In this document: positions 23,140-34,350 of the stretch, one piece after another
Position numbering within the stretch: position 1 is the first letter of the stretch
How the letters are laid out: each line of letters starts with the position of its first letter
NCBI GenBank assembly: GCA_934047225.1
Contig: OW203984.1
Span: forward strand, 9,061,201-9,125,200
Length of the DNA stretch: 64,000 nucleotides
Direction: 5' to 3'
Source: Ypsolopha sequella
Taxonomy: Eukaryota; Arthropoda; Insecta; Lepidoptera; Ypsolophidae
Translations under genes and position numbers: made by a program
Notes under the pieces: generated by a model
What the model was told of the DNA's origin: nothing
Seen by the model: only the letters and a program-made list of their open reading frames with translations
Database searches by the model: none

Positions 23140-23300
23140 TTTTTCTGGGCTTTAACAATATCTAGAATTCATTAAAAGGAAATATTGCTAGCTATTTTAG
23201 ATTTTTTTTAAAATAAAAAAACTATTTTTTTTTACTTTCACCCTGAATCCGCCTAAATTCACGTTATGCGCGATTTTCTGCTTAGAGTAACAGCAAACGT
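23140..23300 (+). repeat. Block shared with the interior of the TTAA element at 60552
   Basis: AACAATATCTAGAA, GCTAGCTATTTTAG and CCCTGAATCCGCC occur in the same order and spacing at about 60797-60935. Seen directly; probably a decayed relative of that element lacking recognisable ends. Confidence 0.6.
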
Positions 23301-24205
23301 TGAAAAACACATTACTTTAAGACTACTATCTAAAAAATAAAACGCTTGGCAAAGCCTCAATGTCGGTAAATCGGTCTGTTTATTCTTTGTCAGCCCGACT
23401 GAAAAGTCTGACAAGTGGAAAAACTCACATACCCAATTTTCGTCCTTCATGCAATGGTGATAGTGAAAAGGGTCAAAGAAAACTCAAAATATGCCGTGAA
23501 GTATTTTTATTTCAAACTGGTTTTTTATTTCATCCGAGTTGAAGAAATTGTAATAATGGGTTATGTTGTTATCTTTTTTTCATAAGATGTAGAATGTAAG
23601 TCCTGTTTTTGTCTATTTTTATCGCTTACGAACTGTAAGTTTATTTGAGTATTTAAAGGGAACGGGGTGTGCGGATGAACCCTCACAGATTTTTGATGCA
23701 CCTTTGTAAAACTAGATAACAACTTTTGTTATACAAATAAATAAATACATATTATTTTTACTTGGGGGCTCAATAGTAAAATTGAAAATTTTCATCTCTA
23801 TCATACGGTCTACGAAGCGTTCTATTACTGAAACTTACGAAACACATATTATTCCTTTACTATATAAAATAAAATAATAAACTAACCACTTGCTCTGGAG
23901 ATGGATAGGTGAGAAACGGGGTCTCTACTTCTTGTAACCACATAAAAATCCCTATGCTTGATCGCAATAGTTGTTGTCTATTACGTGTCTCCATACCAAG
24001 CTAAATGCATATTTAAAATACAAAAAATATACCAAGCCACGCAATATATTTTGTGAAAAACAGTTTTTATGTATGAGACACTGGTCAGTTATAAATTATT
24101 TGGAAAATACAAATGATTTAAAAGTAAAAATACGAACGTTCCTACTTCAAAATTTCACTACACATTTTTTGGTTGCCCTTTGACGGCATTACAGAAGGAA
24201 ACTCG

Positions 24206-24984
24206 CTAGCACTGAAAAATTTAATTCAAGAGAATAGGTGAAATACATATGAAGAGATTAAGCAGATATTGCAGATTGGATCGGGAAGCATTCACGAGTT
24301 TTTACACGAGCACCTTCGCGCTTCGAAACCTTCCTCGTTTTGCTCAGAAGCAGACCCGCGTGGAATGGTGCAGTGAAATTTGAAGCAGGCTCGTTATGGC
24401 ATGTTTACGGCATTATTACAAGTGATGAATCTGGGATTTATCAATACGATCCAGAAACGAAGTTCAAGCCGACGGTTTGGCTGTTTGAAAACGAAACAAC
24501 GCTTCCCAAAGTGAAGCAATCGAAAAGTGCAGGGAAGATTTTAGTCGCTAGTTTTTTCAATTTGACAGGGTATTTGTTATCAATTCCTTTAGGAAATTAA
24601 AGTAACATCAATGCCGAATGTTATAACTACTACCAAATGCTTGCTAGAAGTTTTCACTGCCGTGTGCAACAAACGAGCAAACACGGGGCCCCGTGGGCTA
24701 CTGCTTCACCATGACAACGCACTAGCGCACTCAGCGCTCAAAACGAGGGACTTCCTGGACAGCACACCGATTAAACTTTTGGGTCACTTTCCTTATAGCC
24801 CTGATTTAGCACCGTGTGACTTCTTTTTATTCCCCAAAATAAAAAATCAACTCAAAGAGATACAGTTTTCGAGGAGGTCGTGGGAGAAGGGTCTGAGGCG
24901 GACTGAAAAAAGTGTTTCAAAAATTGGTTCAGACGCATGAAACTTTGCATGCTTGCTGGTCGAGAGTTTTTTGAAAAGATTTAA
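24206..24984 (+). pseudogene. Broken mariner transposase (DD34D)
   Basis: The translated pieces follow a mariner transposase in order across frames: KNLIQENR then TYEEIKQILQIGSGSIHEFL (end of the DNA-binding part), RVEWC, ITSDESGIYQYDPETK with the first catalytic Asp at about 24424, KVKQSKSAGKILVASFFN, GLLLHHDNALAHSA with the second Asp at about 24713, then YSPDLAPCDFFLFPKIKNQL with the third Asp at about 24818, and KCFKNWFRRMK ... FFEKI before the stop at 24982-24984. Thirty-four residues separate Asp 2 and Asp 3. The triad is kept, but an in-frame stop, at least three frame changes and the missing N-terminal quarter make it non-functional. Terminal repeats were not identified. Confidence 0.9.
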
Positions 24985-25637
24985 TAATAAAACTTTACAC
25001 CGTAAAACTTTTTTTTCACTTCGCAAAATTTTCTGGCTATCCTACGTATGTTATAGAAAAGGAGATACTTAAGACCATAGACTTAATAAATATATCCTAA
25101 GATTACCAAGTCTATGTTTAAGACATTTGTAGATCTGAAAACGTGATATCATCAACTTCGCTCGATGGAAAAAAATCACAAAGTCTGCTTTAAAAAATCT
25201 GAAAATAGCGGTAACGACATTTATTTTTAAAGCTAAAAATTTGAAAATATGCCAGAATTTTGTACATACATTATTTAAGACATTTGTAGAGCTATTTTTA
25301 ATTAAATGTCCTAATGTAGCCGCAAATTCAAAATAACTGATGTTATGCATACACGGAAGTTGATTAGAGCAGGACAGACAATTCAAAAACAAAAGCGTTG
25401 GTGCAGGACGGACGTTTAGCTTAATACTGGGCCTGTTCCAACTATGTGCATTATATTTTATATATTATATTTATTGTTGTATGTAACTAAAACGAGAAGT
25501 AATTGTAATCACATTTAATTGAGGATTAATGTGGGCGTTTATAACCATGAAAACGTCTATAATTACTCTTAATTTTTATGTTAAAATTAATTAAAGGATT
25601 AAATATTTAATACAATTGTTATTTTCTTTTGTTGCAG
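24985..25637. other. No gene seen
   Basis: AT-rich mariner flank. GACATTTGTAGA occurs twice (about 25120 and 25278). No supported coding. Confidence 0.3.
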
Positions 25638-25668
25638 ATTAATTTGGGATTCGAAGAACACAAAAGCG
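25638..25668 (+). CDS. Candidate 31-bp micro-exon
   Basis: A long pyrimidine tract and TTGTTGCAG end just before it and a perfect consensus donor, GCG|GTAAGT, follows. Read as INLGFEEHKS plus one base it joins the frame of the exon at 26441-26580 without a stop. The product is unknown. Very short exons can arise by chance; the quality of both splice sites is the main support. Confidence 0.35.
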
Positions 25669-26440
25669 GTAAGTAAAATGCCTTTACTGTGTTTGCAGAA
25701 ATGTTTTCAAAATCATTGAAATTGGTGCTTAGTTTAGGTACCCAACAGATAAAGTATCCGCCTCAGTGTCACTGAAAGAAATCATTCGTCAATTTCATTC
25801 ACTTCACTACGTGAATTTCTTTTATACCCATGAACAAACGAGATTCGATTTTTTTTACAAGTTTATCCTTCTCTAGCTAGTCTATACAAAACTTCCTTTT
25901 TCACGGACGACGTCACAGTGTGGAATTATTTATTTGCTACGTCAAGGGAAGTTGGTAAAAGTTTAGTTTTGGATGCGGGTACAATGTGAAAAGTGATTCT
26001 TTAGGGAGGTAGACTACTTCTCATTGACTGATGGGCATGTCTGATCTTATTTACTTTCTATTATCTGAAGTAAGGGAGACTTCAGAGAAACATTACAAAA
26101 GTTTTGAGGGAAAGATTTTGTGTACATTTATAAAACAGATTTGTCTAAGTCTCCATTCTTTTATTTTAAAGTAGAGCCAAATATAAAAGTACTATAATCC
26201 AAGACCGAGATTAAAACATTGTCATTCGCCGATGTTTTTTTTTGTAATAATATTGAATCTAATAAAAATCGTGTCTACTTGTAAAAATATACACTGTTTT
26301 TATTAGAGTCAATTTAAATTTGTAATTTTACAAAAAAAATACTCTCTTCTTATCAGTGATTATGGTATCAATCAAATATATCTTTCCATACATGATTTTA
26401 CAAGTTCAAATTATTTTCGTACTTGTATTTTCGTCTGCAG

Positions 26441-26580
26441 AAAACTTAATTTCTACTGACTTAACTAGATCAAAATCAAATAAGGATGGCAGAAAATGTA
26501 TAAAGTCTAAAAGTCCTGCTCTGAATGTTCAAATGGAGTTAGAAATAAAATATGTTTTAAAGGACATTTTAAAAAGCTGA
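26441..26580 (+). CDS. Candidate terminal exon, unknown basic protein
   Basis: A 3' splice site (TTGTATTTTCGTCTGCAG) precedes 46 codons encoding a Lys/Ser-rich peptide (ENLISTDLTRSKSNKDGRK near its start) and ending KYVLKDILKS before TGA. It requires one base from the upstream exon, which the micro-exon at 25638-25668 supplies, giving an intron of 772 bp. An alternative is a small unspliced ORF from the ATG at 26362: its N-terminus has a hydrophobic core (ILQVQIIFVLVFSSA) that could be a signal peptide. I cannot decide between these; neither matches a known family. No polyadenylation signal lies close after the stop. Confidence 0.35.
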
Positions 26581-26969
26581 ATCTGTTTCTTGCAAAATAT
26601 GAACCGTAACAACTTCTACTCTACGACTAACAAAAATACGCAAAAAAAATGGAATAGTATATTTATTATGCGTTTCTTCGAAAATCGTAAAAAATAGTTA
26701 TTCACTATGATCAGTAGAATATATGGTTCAAGTTTTGTATCACGTCACAGATTTACCTGGTAGGGTCCTAACAGTATCATGCAATAACTTGTCCGTCCGT
26801 TACCCGTTCGTATGGTATGTAACCGGCATGAACATTGCTATTAGAGTCACGTATAAACTTACATGCCGGTCTTAAGGTCAAGGGGCCCGACCCTTCGTCC
26901 GCTACTGTACAGGTAGAGGAGGTACGATTACTGAACTCGCTACATTGAAACGGAGATTTAAAATATCAA

Positions 26970-27644
26970 GGGTTGAATTTCCCGATTTGTCACAAAATAG
27001 TAACAAATAATTATAACGGCTAAAATTTAATAAAGAAAAATTCTAACTTCACTCTTATGGAAAATACAATTATTTCGAAGCCACCATAATATCATTAAGA
27101 GGGTGCCGAGCAAAATAATCTAAAACGACAGTCACTGTTAAATTGATTTATTGAATAATATTTCAATGATAAATAAATAAAATATGTATTGATTATCACA
27201 GCGAATGTATATACACTTCCGCCGCAGCGAATATTAAAAATAACTTATGGTATAAGAAACAAATCTATCTTAAGTAGCCCTAAAATCTAAAAAAGGTATT
27301 GGGGTTTTGGTCATTGCAATAACTTAACTGTTGAATTTTGTCTCAACCATAATTCAAGACAATCACAAACGTTATAAAACACAATTGGGCCGTTTCACAT
27401 TTTTTAAATTTTGTCTGGTAAATTAAATATGATTTTTTCTGTTAAATTCAATCAATTGGACCACGATAAAAAATGACCACGAGAGAACAAGCGAGGTGTC
27501 TAATAGTTCTACGCTCGGCGCAGCCTTAAAAATACGTTTATGCATGTAATAAAATAATATTGATATTTTCTATTAGCTTAAAGTTGTATTTTGGCTGTTG
27601 TAATTATTTCTGAATATTTTGTTACTAATCCGGAGAATCGACTC
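26970..27644. mobile_element. TTAA-type MITE, family 1, copy 2, interrupted
   Basis: Ends GGGTTGAATTTCCCG and CCGGAGAATCGACTC match the family 1 copy at 263-604, with interior words such as CTTATGGAAAA and ACGTTTATGCAT in the same order. Flanking tetramers have decayed (TCAA, ATAA). A 427-bp element sits inside. Confidence 0.75.
27099..27525. mobile_element. TTAA-flanked element nested in the family 1 MITE
   Basis: TTAA is present at both borders (27095-27098 and 27526-27529), where the uninterrupted copy at 263-604 has a single TTAA in its ATAATTAAAAGC context. The ends carry inverted GCCGAGC words. No transposase ORF. This is a clean empty-site/filled-site comparison within one window. Confidence 0.8.
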
Positions 27645-28255
27645 ATAAGCAACAATATTTTTTTCAAAAGGAAATCTATTTATAGAAGCAAATTAATTGT
27701 AACTTCATTTTTCTTGTTTTTATATACATATCTAATGGAATTTAGATTTCTAAGTAGGTAATATTTATTTGGGCTGACAGAGAACTGTTAATGTTTATAC
27801 TTTGATGCAATATTGTCGCTAGAATACAGCTTTAAAATTGCAATAAACTTCAATCTGATCAAACTGAAATAAAAACGTCACTTCGGGTTATGTTACAGCC
27901 CATCGTAAACTTGATATCTTGATGCTTCGGCATATTACTCATATTTTCCCATAAAGATTACTTTGAAAGCCTGTACGGAACATAGATGCAACCCATACAA
28001 TATATCTTTATCATTTGGCCTAGTTTTCACCCTCTTTTTTTGGCCCCCTATATTTATACCTATATCGTGGACCCCTATATTTAGTCCAGTCATGCTAGTT
28101 AAACATGTTTAGCTCGACACGTGTCGAAACTTTGGACTCGAAAACAAGGGAGTTGTTCATTCAGCCAGTCTTTGTAATTATAATCTTTCTGTTCGTTAAG
28201 CACGGTGAGATATTGATTGTCACGATATATCAAATAGACTTTAAAATAATAAATG

Positions 28256-28402
28256 TGCTATAGTCTGTAAAATATAGCTTGAGCCCTGTGACAGCTGTCA
28301 GCGCTATGCATGTTTGAGCATGAGAAAGAGAGTTAGAAGTACAAATTGTATAGCACTGTCCTGCTGTCACAAGGCTCAAGCTTTATTTTACAGACTATAG
28401 CA
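28256..28402. mobile_element. 147-bp foldback MITE
   Basis: TGCTATAGTCTGTAAAATAT and ATTTTACAGACTATAGCA close the arms; GCTTGAGCC/GGCTCAAGC and TGTGACAGC/GCTGTCACA continue the pairing for about 45 bp. Non-coding. Confidence 0.8.
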
Positions 28403-30303
28403 TTTTGCAACGGAATTGGCGAAATAACATCAAAATTGTCGTTTCTTTTAAACTGATATAACCAAAGAGTCTTCTAAAAATCACTTTTATGCGAAAACAA
28501 AGAAATTTCAATTGCACGATATTGTAGTATAATTGCAATTTATTCAAAGACACACGTACTTTGAAATTAAGTAATCTCAAATATAGTTATTTTGCTAAAA
28601 AAAGACTTGCAGTACAGCTGTTATATCCTACGAACTCTACTTGGCTATGGTCGTAGTAGTGACTTGTACAATACGCGTGTTTTATGTGTGTTGCGCGTTT
28701 TGTAAGCACTCCATAGGTTACGCACACCAGAGAAAGTGCGTGTGCATGCACTACTACAACAACAGGTAAATTCGTAGAATAAAACATTTGTAAATGTTTA
28801 AAAATTATTACCGGCACTTGAAGTAACTGTGATAACATCTTGATGTTCGATAAAACCTTTGTACACTAATTAAATTAATCGTATAAATGCTCCATTTCAG
28901 ATATTACAATACATCATCTTCAAAAGATAAACAAAGGATCACAGAACATCGTAAATAGTAGAATTATTATTAATTATATATAATGAAGATAGTCGTTAAT
29001 TTGATATCAAGAATTTCCTAAAGTTTTGACACAAATTTTACGAATGATGCATTCAACATTAGTTAAGTATTACTTTATTTATTTAAATATGGAAAGGAAT
29101 TATAACCTTACCTTCTCTAAGAATGCCGACGCACAGTAAATTGTCTACAAACGCCGTACATATGCATCCGGATTACCTCTTGATTGAGATTACTATGTAA
29201 GGTACCTCGGAACCACCAACAAATATGTACATAGTTGTATCTACATAACATATACCGACAAATGTGTGTTGTTACAGTCCACTAAGATTTTATAGCAGGT
29301 TTTTGATGCAATTCCATTCCAATTTAAATACTAAAATAGCTGGACCAAAACACATAGTCATAATCATTACAAATGTAAGTAACAAGCAGACTCACTAGAT
29401 TGGTTAATCTGAAGTTGTCGACACAGGCTAACGCCGTCAGTAAAAGCTGTCAGGAGAGAGCACAACAAAAGGTGGATTTCATAGACTGATTATCGTCTGT
29501 AATGATTATGAGTAATGGGACCACAAATAAACAGCAAGCTAACAATATACCTATGAAATAAAACGGTCTGATAGTCTAAATATGGAAGGTGTCATTACCG
29601 GACACTGCAATCTAAATAAACTAGTAAGTAGTTCGCCCCGCTCTTGCAACCCCATATCACGGCAACCCCTTGACTAATTTGACACATGTTCGAGCTTAAA
29701 AATTATTTTTGTCTCATTTACTCTTACCAAGTTTATGACGTTCCGATCAACGTAATTCGAGTTATCGTTGGACAACCATTCATTCATACACTTTCTGAGC
29801 AGTCCTTGGCTGGTGGTAGGCCTATGGTGTAGCTATCGCATAATTATGTTTCTTAATTTTATTATTTAACGTCCGTTTGTGCTTTTATATTTTGTAACTT
29901 ATTTTTACAATACAATTATAATTTAAGTTTTAATTGTATCTATTGTATCTATAATTTTAATTTTTATTTGTCTTTTGTATTTATAATTTTAGTTTTAATT
30001 TGTCTATTGTTTATATTTTCTTTGTATTTCTTCTTTTTCATTAAAGGCTAAGGCTGAAAATCGGCGGCTTTTTGTGTTTACAAAAAGTCAATGGCCGAGT
30101 CTTAGACCGATTTGTCTCTTCTCATGTAGTATATATTATTATTATAATTTTGTATCGTGTTTTGTGTATTTTGAGACAAATAAACAGCTTTTATTAATAA
30201 TATTAATAGATTATTATTACATGCAAACGTCGGATTGTTCAAGTAGACTCAGAAAACTCCGCTCACTCGTTCAATAAAAAAAATAAACAACTGCAAATCT
30301 TAA
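28403..30303. other. No supported gene
   Basis: The only structure noted is a weak inverted pair TCATAATCATTACA / TGTAATGATTATGA (about 29360 and 29497). Around 29880-30010 there is a T-rich stretch with TTTTAATTTGTCTATTGT-like repeats. Minus-strand frame 28587-28838 has no recognisable motif. Confidence 0.35.
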
Positions 30304-30434
30304 ACGAGGACGAGACAGTGGAGCATATGTTGCTTCATTGCCCCGCCATCGAAGACGTAAAACGTAGGGATCGCAACGAGGTCCAACATCCTTTTACTGA
30401 ACCAGATTTTGTACCTCTAGCAGCTAGAGTCTAG
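30304..30434 (+). pseudogene. LINE ORF2 extreme C-terminal remnant
   Basis: NEDETVEHMLLHCPAIEDVK is the His/Cys-containing motif (ExTxEHxLxxCP) found near the end of many non-LTR ORF2 proteins; the frame ends at TAG after PLAARV. A stop just upstream shows truncation. Confidence 0.6.
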
Positions 30435-30639
30435 CTGAAGCTGAAGGCCAGTGCTATCTGACCGGGGGGAAGTGCATAACACTCACGATCGCGGAGAGTC
30501 AGTACTGGGGGCTTTTCCGGAGAAACCACGGATTCAGAACAGAGGGAGAAACAGTCGGAGCGAGATTTCTAAAAAAAGATCTAAGATAAGTTCTTGTAGC
30601 GCGATTACAGAGCTTTTACCCTATTTCAATGCGACATTG

Positions 30640-30787
30640 GTGTCGATTCGGTGTAACACGACTTAACTTATTTATGGGACTAACCTTATCTTTGTCTTTT
30701 TGATAGATACAGAAAGAAAAAGACAGAACTCTTAAATTAAGTTTAGTTTTGTCAAATAAGTTAAAACGTGTTAAACCGAATCGACAC
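30640..30787. mobile_element. 148-bp foldback MITE
   Basis: GTGTCGATTCGGTGTAACAC and AACGTGTTAAACCGAATCGA with CAC form about 34-bp arms; a second inner palindrome TGTCTTTTTGATAGAT... AAAAAGACA lies in the loop. Confidence 0.75.
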
Positions 30788-31428
30788 AAAAGAAAATTCC
30801 AGTTTCTCCAGTTTCTTTCAGTCAGTTCCTAAAAATATTAAAATACTTGTAAAATCTGTTTTAAAGCACGAAAATATGTATTATTGAAATTATATACCTT
30901 AATTGATCTATTTACTCCGAAAAGCAGACAAAAATTGCACACTGAATTTAAACAATGGACCGAATTGAGAAATAGCAATTGTTGTATCAATTAAACACTT
31001 ATCCAAATTGTGTAAACGAATGTTTAGTCTTCTAAAGCACCAGCTATTGAAGATTTTGTTGTATAATTCGGTAGATAGAGACCACTTTTATTTAGCTTCA
31101 GATGGTTGAGGTAGAGAAACGCATTACATAGACATATCTTTCAGGAAAAAAAAACATCACCAATGCCAGCTTTAGAGAATGTTTTCCATGTTTTCCAGAT
31201 TATCTCATCTAATCTAACACGACCAAAACTCTAACATATTCTTCAAAGAAAGACGTTGACATATTAAAGTATTGTGGATTTGCCAGTATGTAAGTAGCGG
31301 CTGTATTTTTCTTGCGATCTCCTTTACCTGAGATCATAGAGGAAAACACCATCTCCTCTACGTCTGAGATTCACCGCCAAAGAATAATTATATTAAAATA
31401 TAATGCCCAAAGTAGATGTACTCTAAAT

Positions 31429-31734
31429 CTTCGACCAAAATAAAATAAATGGACGGGCCATAGCGTACAGATTTTTGAAGTCTGTAAAGTGAGCGCCGGC
31501 TCTCACTTCATCTCTGTCTCTGTCTGTTAGAAGAGTGATACGTACGCTTATTATTACATGCCATCCAAATAACTGACGAAAAAATACCTTCTTGTGCATT
31601 TACAAAGTGCAAAAATCAAAATAAACATGAAAATAAAAATTAGGTATTGAAGTATATATCTAATTGCTTAGACTCGTTATGAGTGAGCAAATTGTAAAGA
31701 CAAGGCCCGTCCATTCATTTTATTTTGGTCAAAG
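31429..31734. mobile_element. 306-bp MITE with 8-bp target duplication (hAT-like)
   Basis: CTCTAAAT stands immediately outside both ends (31421-31428, 31735-31742). Terminal arms of 31 bp differ at two positions: CTTCGACCAAAATAAAATAA versus CTTTGACCAAAATAAAATGA, then ATGGACGGGCC in both. An 8-bp duplication fits hAT (or P-type) transposition. No ORF. Confidence 0.85.
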
Positions 31735-31742
31735 CTCTAAAT

Positions 31743-33970
31743 AAAATAACGTTACCTTTTTGAAATTAGAAACGCTTGCCACTCGAAACCATTAAAAACA
31801 AGATTAACATATCTTCGTAGGTGTACAAACTATACTCCTACACCTACGCAGGTCGTAAATCTTCAAGTGAAAAGGTGGTTTTACACAGGTACAGTAGGGG
31901 GATGAGTGTGGAGAGATAAATGGTATTGTACCGTCACTAGCCTAATAAAAACAGTCGCAGGATAGTACTGAAGATAGAAAATCGGATAATCTAGTGAAGC
32001 TTGTGGTATAGTTGATTCTACGTACAGTATCCTTTGCTGCACTACGCAAATGGCTCTGTATACTAGTCGAACCGAACTTGGCCGAATTCCGTCGAAACAA
32101 AGCGAAGTTGAGCTGAAGATAGGCAATGACAATTAATTCTTTATAGGTTCAACTAGCACGCCACGCGCACAGACAGGTTTTAGTATCGGGGGCGATCAAT
32201 CAAGAAAACAAAACGACGAAAAAGTGCATGATATAAAATTAATGTTTATTATGTTTGTAGAAAATTGTTTGCAAACGGAAAACGCTTGTAGCAGCTGCTA
32301 GTAGAAGTGGGACGTTATATTCGTTGGTGAAACGCGTGTGTACCGAATATGGACTGTGACTTGCATTTCACAGTTCACACTCGGAACACCTTTGCCACCC
32401 CTTCGAGGATTCATGTCGTGACGATATATATTTTATATGTTATTATATATATATATTTTTTTGTATTAGTATACTATATAGTAGTATCAAAGTCGAGGTG
32501 AAGTGCAACCACCTGTCGTATCGGGATAAGAAGTTAGTTTTGTTCGTACACAGTCAATACTAGTAATTTAGTCCACTAAGTGTAAACCTAGCCTAATAGT
32601 CAAACCAAATTGAAGGCTTATGAATCATAAATTTGCGGTTTGCAAAGGACGACGTGTCGAGTTTATGTTGTTGTAGTGTCAAAGGAAAAGATAAAATATT
32701 TTCTACATCTAGTACAGAAATAGCTTTTGGTGGGATCCGTATTAATAAACCTGGTGTTTTATTTATTTTGCCTTGTTTTATGCATTATTTTCTTGTTCCC
32801 TAAGATGAAGTTGCGGGCCGAAAACTGGCGATAGTACTCGTCCATACGAACAACTTATATTATGGAGCTTCCCCTGGAACTGCGAAAAAAAAATCAGCTG
32901 CCCCATAGAAAAGAAGAGAATAAAGTAATTATCTATAAACAATTGGACTGTAGTAATTTATACACACACTTTTCACGTTAAGTTTTGACGTGCCAATGAC
33001 GACGCGACGTAAAAACTTAGTGACCTTATCACTTATCACTGGCGTTTGGGAAACAAATACAAGTTTTAACGCAAATTTCATATTTTCCATCTGAGTGTGT
33101 AAAGTGTAAAGCATACAATCAATACAAGGATGCACATGAGTTTTATTTACGTGATACGAAAAACGCATTTTTGAATGCTGATTCAGAGTCTATCACCTTT
33201 TTTACATGAGCTATCGCCACAAACAAAGCAAGCCACACATTTTTCTGTTGCAACAAAGCAAACACATAATACTTTTTTACTGTCAAAGCGTTATAAAATT
33301 CTCAAATAAAAGTAAATTAACTAGTAACCTAATCAAAAGTTTATCGACTCTTGTTAGCCTTAGCAGCAGACCGCACAAACTACTGTCTTCTAAATGAACA
33401 GTAATGTCTACTATCCCTGTTAATACCAATAAAATCCTAAAACACAATTTACAACGGCGGGCGGCTGCAAATTGGTAACATGTTCCGCGCCATTAAGCTA
33501 CTTAACGGTATTGGGTAGAAATGGTAGAATCTTCGGTGGTCCCGGGCGAGGTTCGGTTCGAATTTCGATCGCGCTGTGACCGCAACACAATATCTTTTCG
33601 CACTCCGTCCCTATTCCCCATCCTTGTGGCTCGTTTGGAAGCGGCAAGTTGCTCGCGCAAGTTTGAGTTTTATGCAAGTTATGTTATATTTCACGAAATA
33701 TTCCCGATGATTTTTTTAATAATTGCAGCACGAAATCAAACGTGGGCCAGCGGTTTTTTTCAAATATATGTTATTTATTATTATTAGATGCATTACAAAA
33801 CTGAACTCAATCAGAAACAAATTAAAATTTATTTTAAGCTACAAATATTTAAAAAAAATTATATCAGGTTTGTAATGCACTTTTATAAAATAAGAGCATC
33901 CAAAGCGATGGATTTCGCAATAAAACATATAATATACATGTTATTTGTGAAGAATTATAGTGGTAAAATA
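31743..33970. other. No gene seen apart from a SINE piece
   Basis: A TA-rich microsatellite at about 32430-32480. Region 32800-32900 resembles a common decayed lepidopteran repeat ('cgatagtactcgtccatacgaac'). 33440-33660 is GC-richer without recognisable coding. Confidence 0.35.
32315..32425 (+). mobile_element. 3' part of tRNA-derived SINE
   Basis: GGTGAAACGCGTGTGTACCG, TGGACTGTGACTTGCATTTC and GAGGATTCATGTCGTGACGA match the tail of the full SINE at 46425-46697. Head is missing. Confidence 0.7.
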
Positions 33971-34208
33971 TACGAGAGGTGTCATGGCATGGGACACCCG
34001 GTTGGGTGGAAGTTCCTTTTGCGTCTGACGTGCACGTCTATACTGCTGCAATATACCTATACATAGACATACGCTTGTAAATACAAGTACTATAGCAAAG
34101 GTTCCGGGACGGTCGAAGTCTAACACTTTTTTCGACTTAGCTCTCATTCACCACGTGTCTGGAGTATAACGTGCGATAAGGAACTTCATTCCAATAATAT
34201 ATTGTGAC
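33971..34208. other. Unclassified GC-richer segment
   Basis: GGGACACCCGGTTGGGTGGA and the following 150 bp stand out in composition, but no family is recognised. Confidence 0.3.
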
Positions 34209-34350
34209 AACATGAATCCTCAAGGGGGTATCAGAGGTGTTACCGTTGCAGTCTACACTCATGCACCCACGTTTTACTGACGATTATTACGTCCCCACGT
34301 GATGGTTGGTGAGCCCTAGTATCGTAGTACTTCTAGCACAAATACACGCT
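34209..34350 (-). mobile_element. 3' part of tRNA-derived SINE
   Basis: Reverse orientation: CATGAATCCTCAAGGGGGTA, TCAGAGGTGTTACCG, ACCCACGTTTTACTGACGAT and TGGTGAGCCCTA in the family order. Head missing. Confidence 0.7.
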
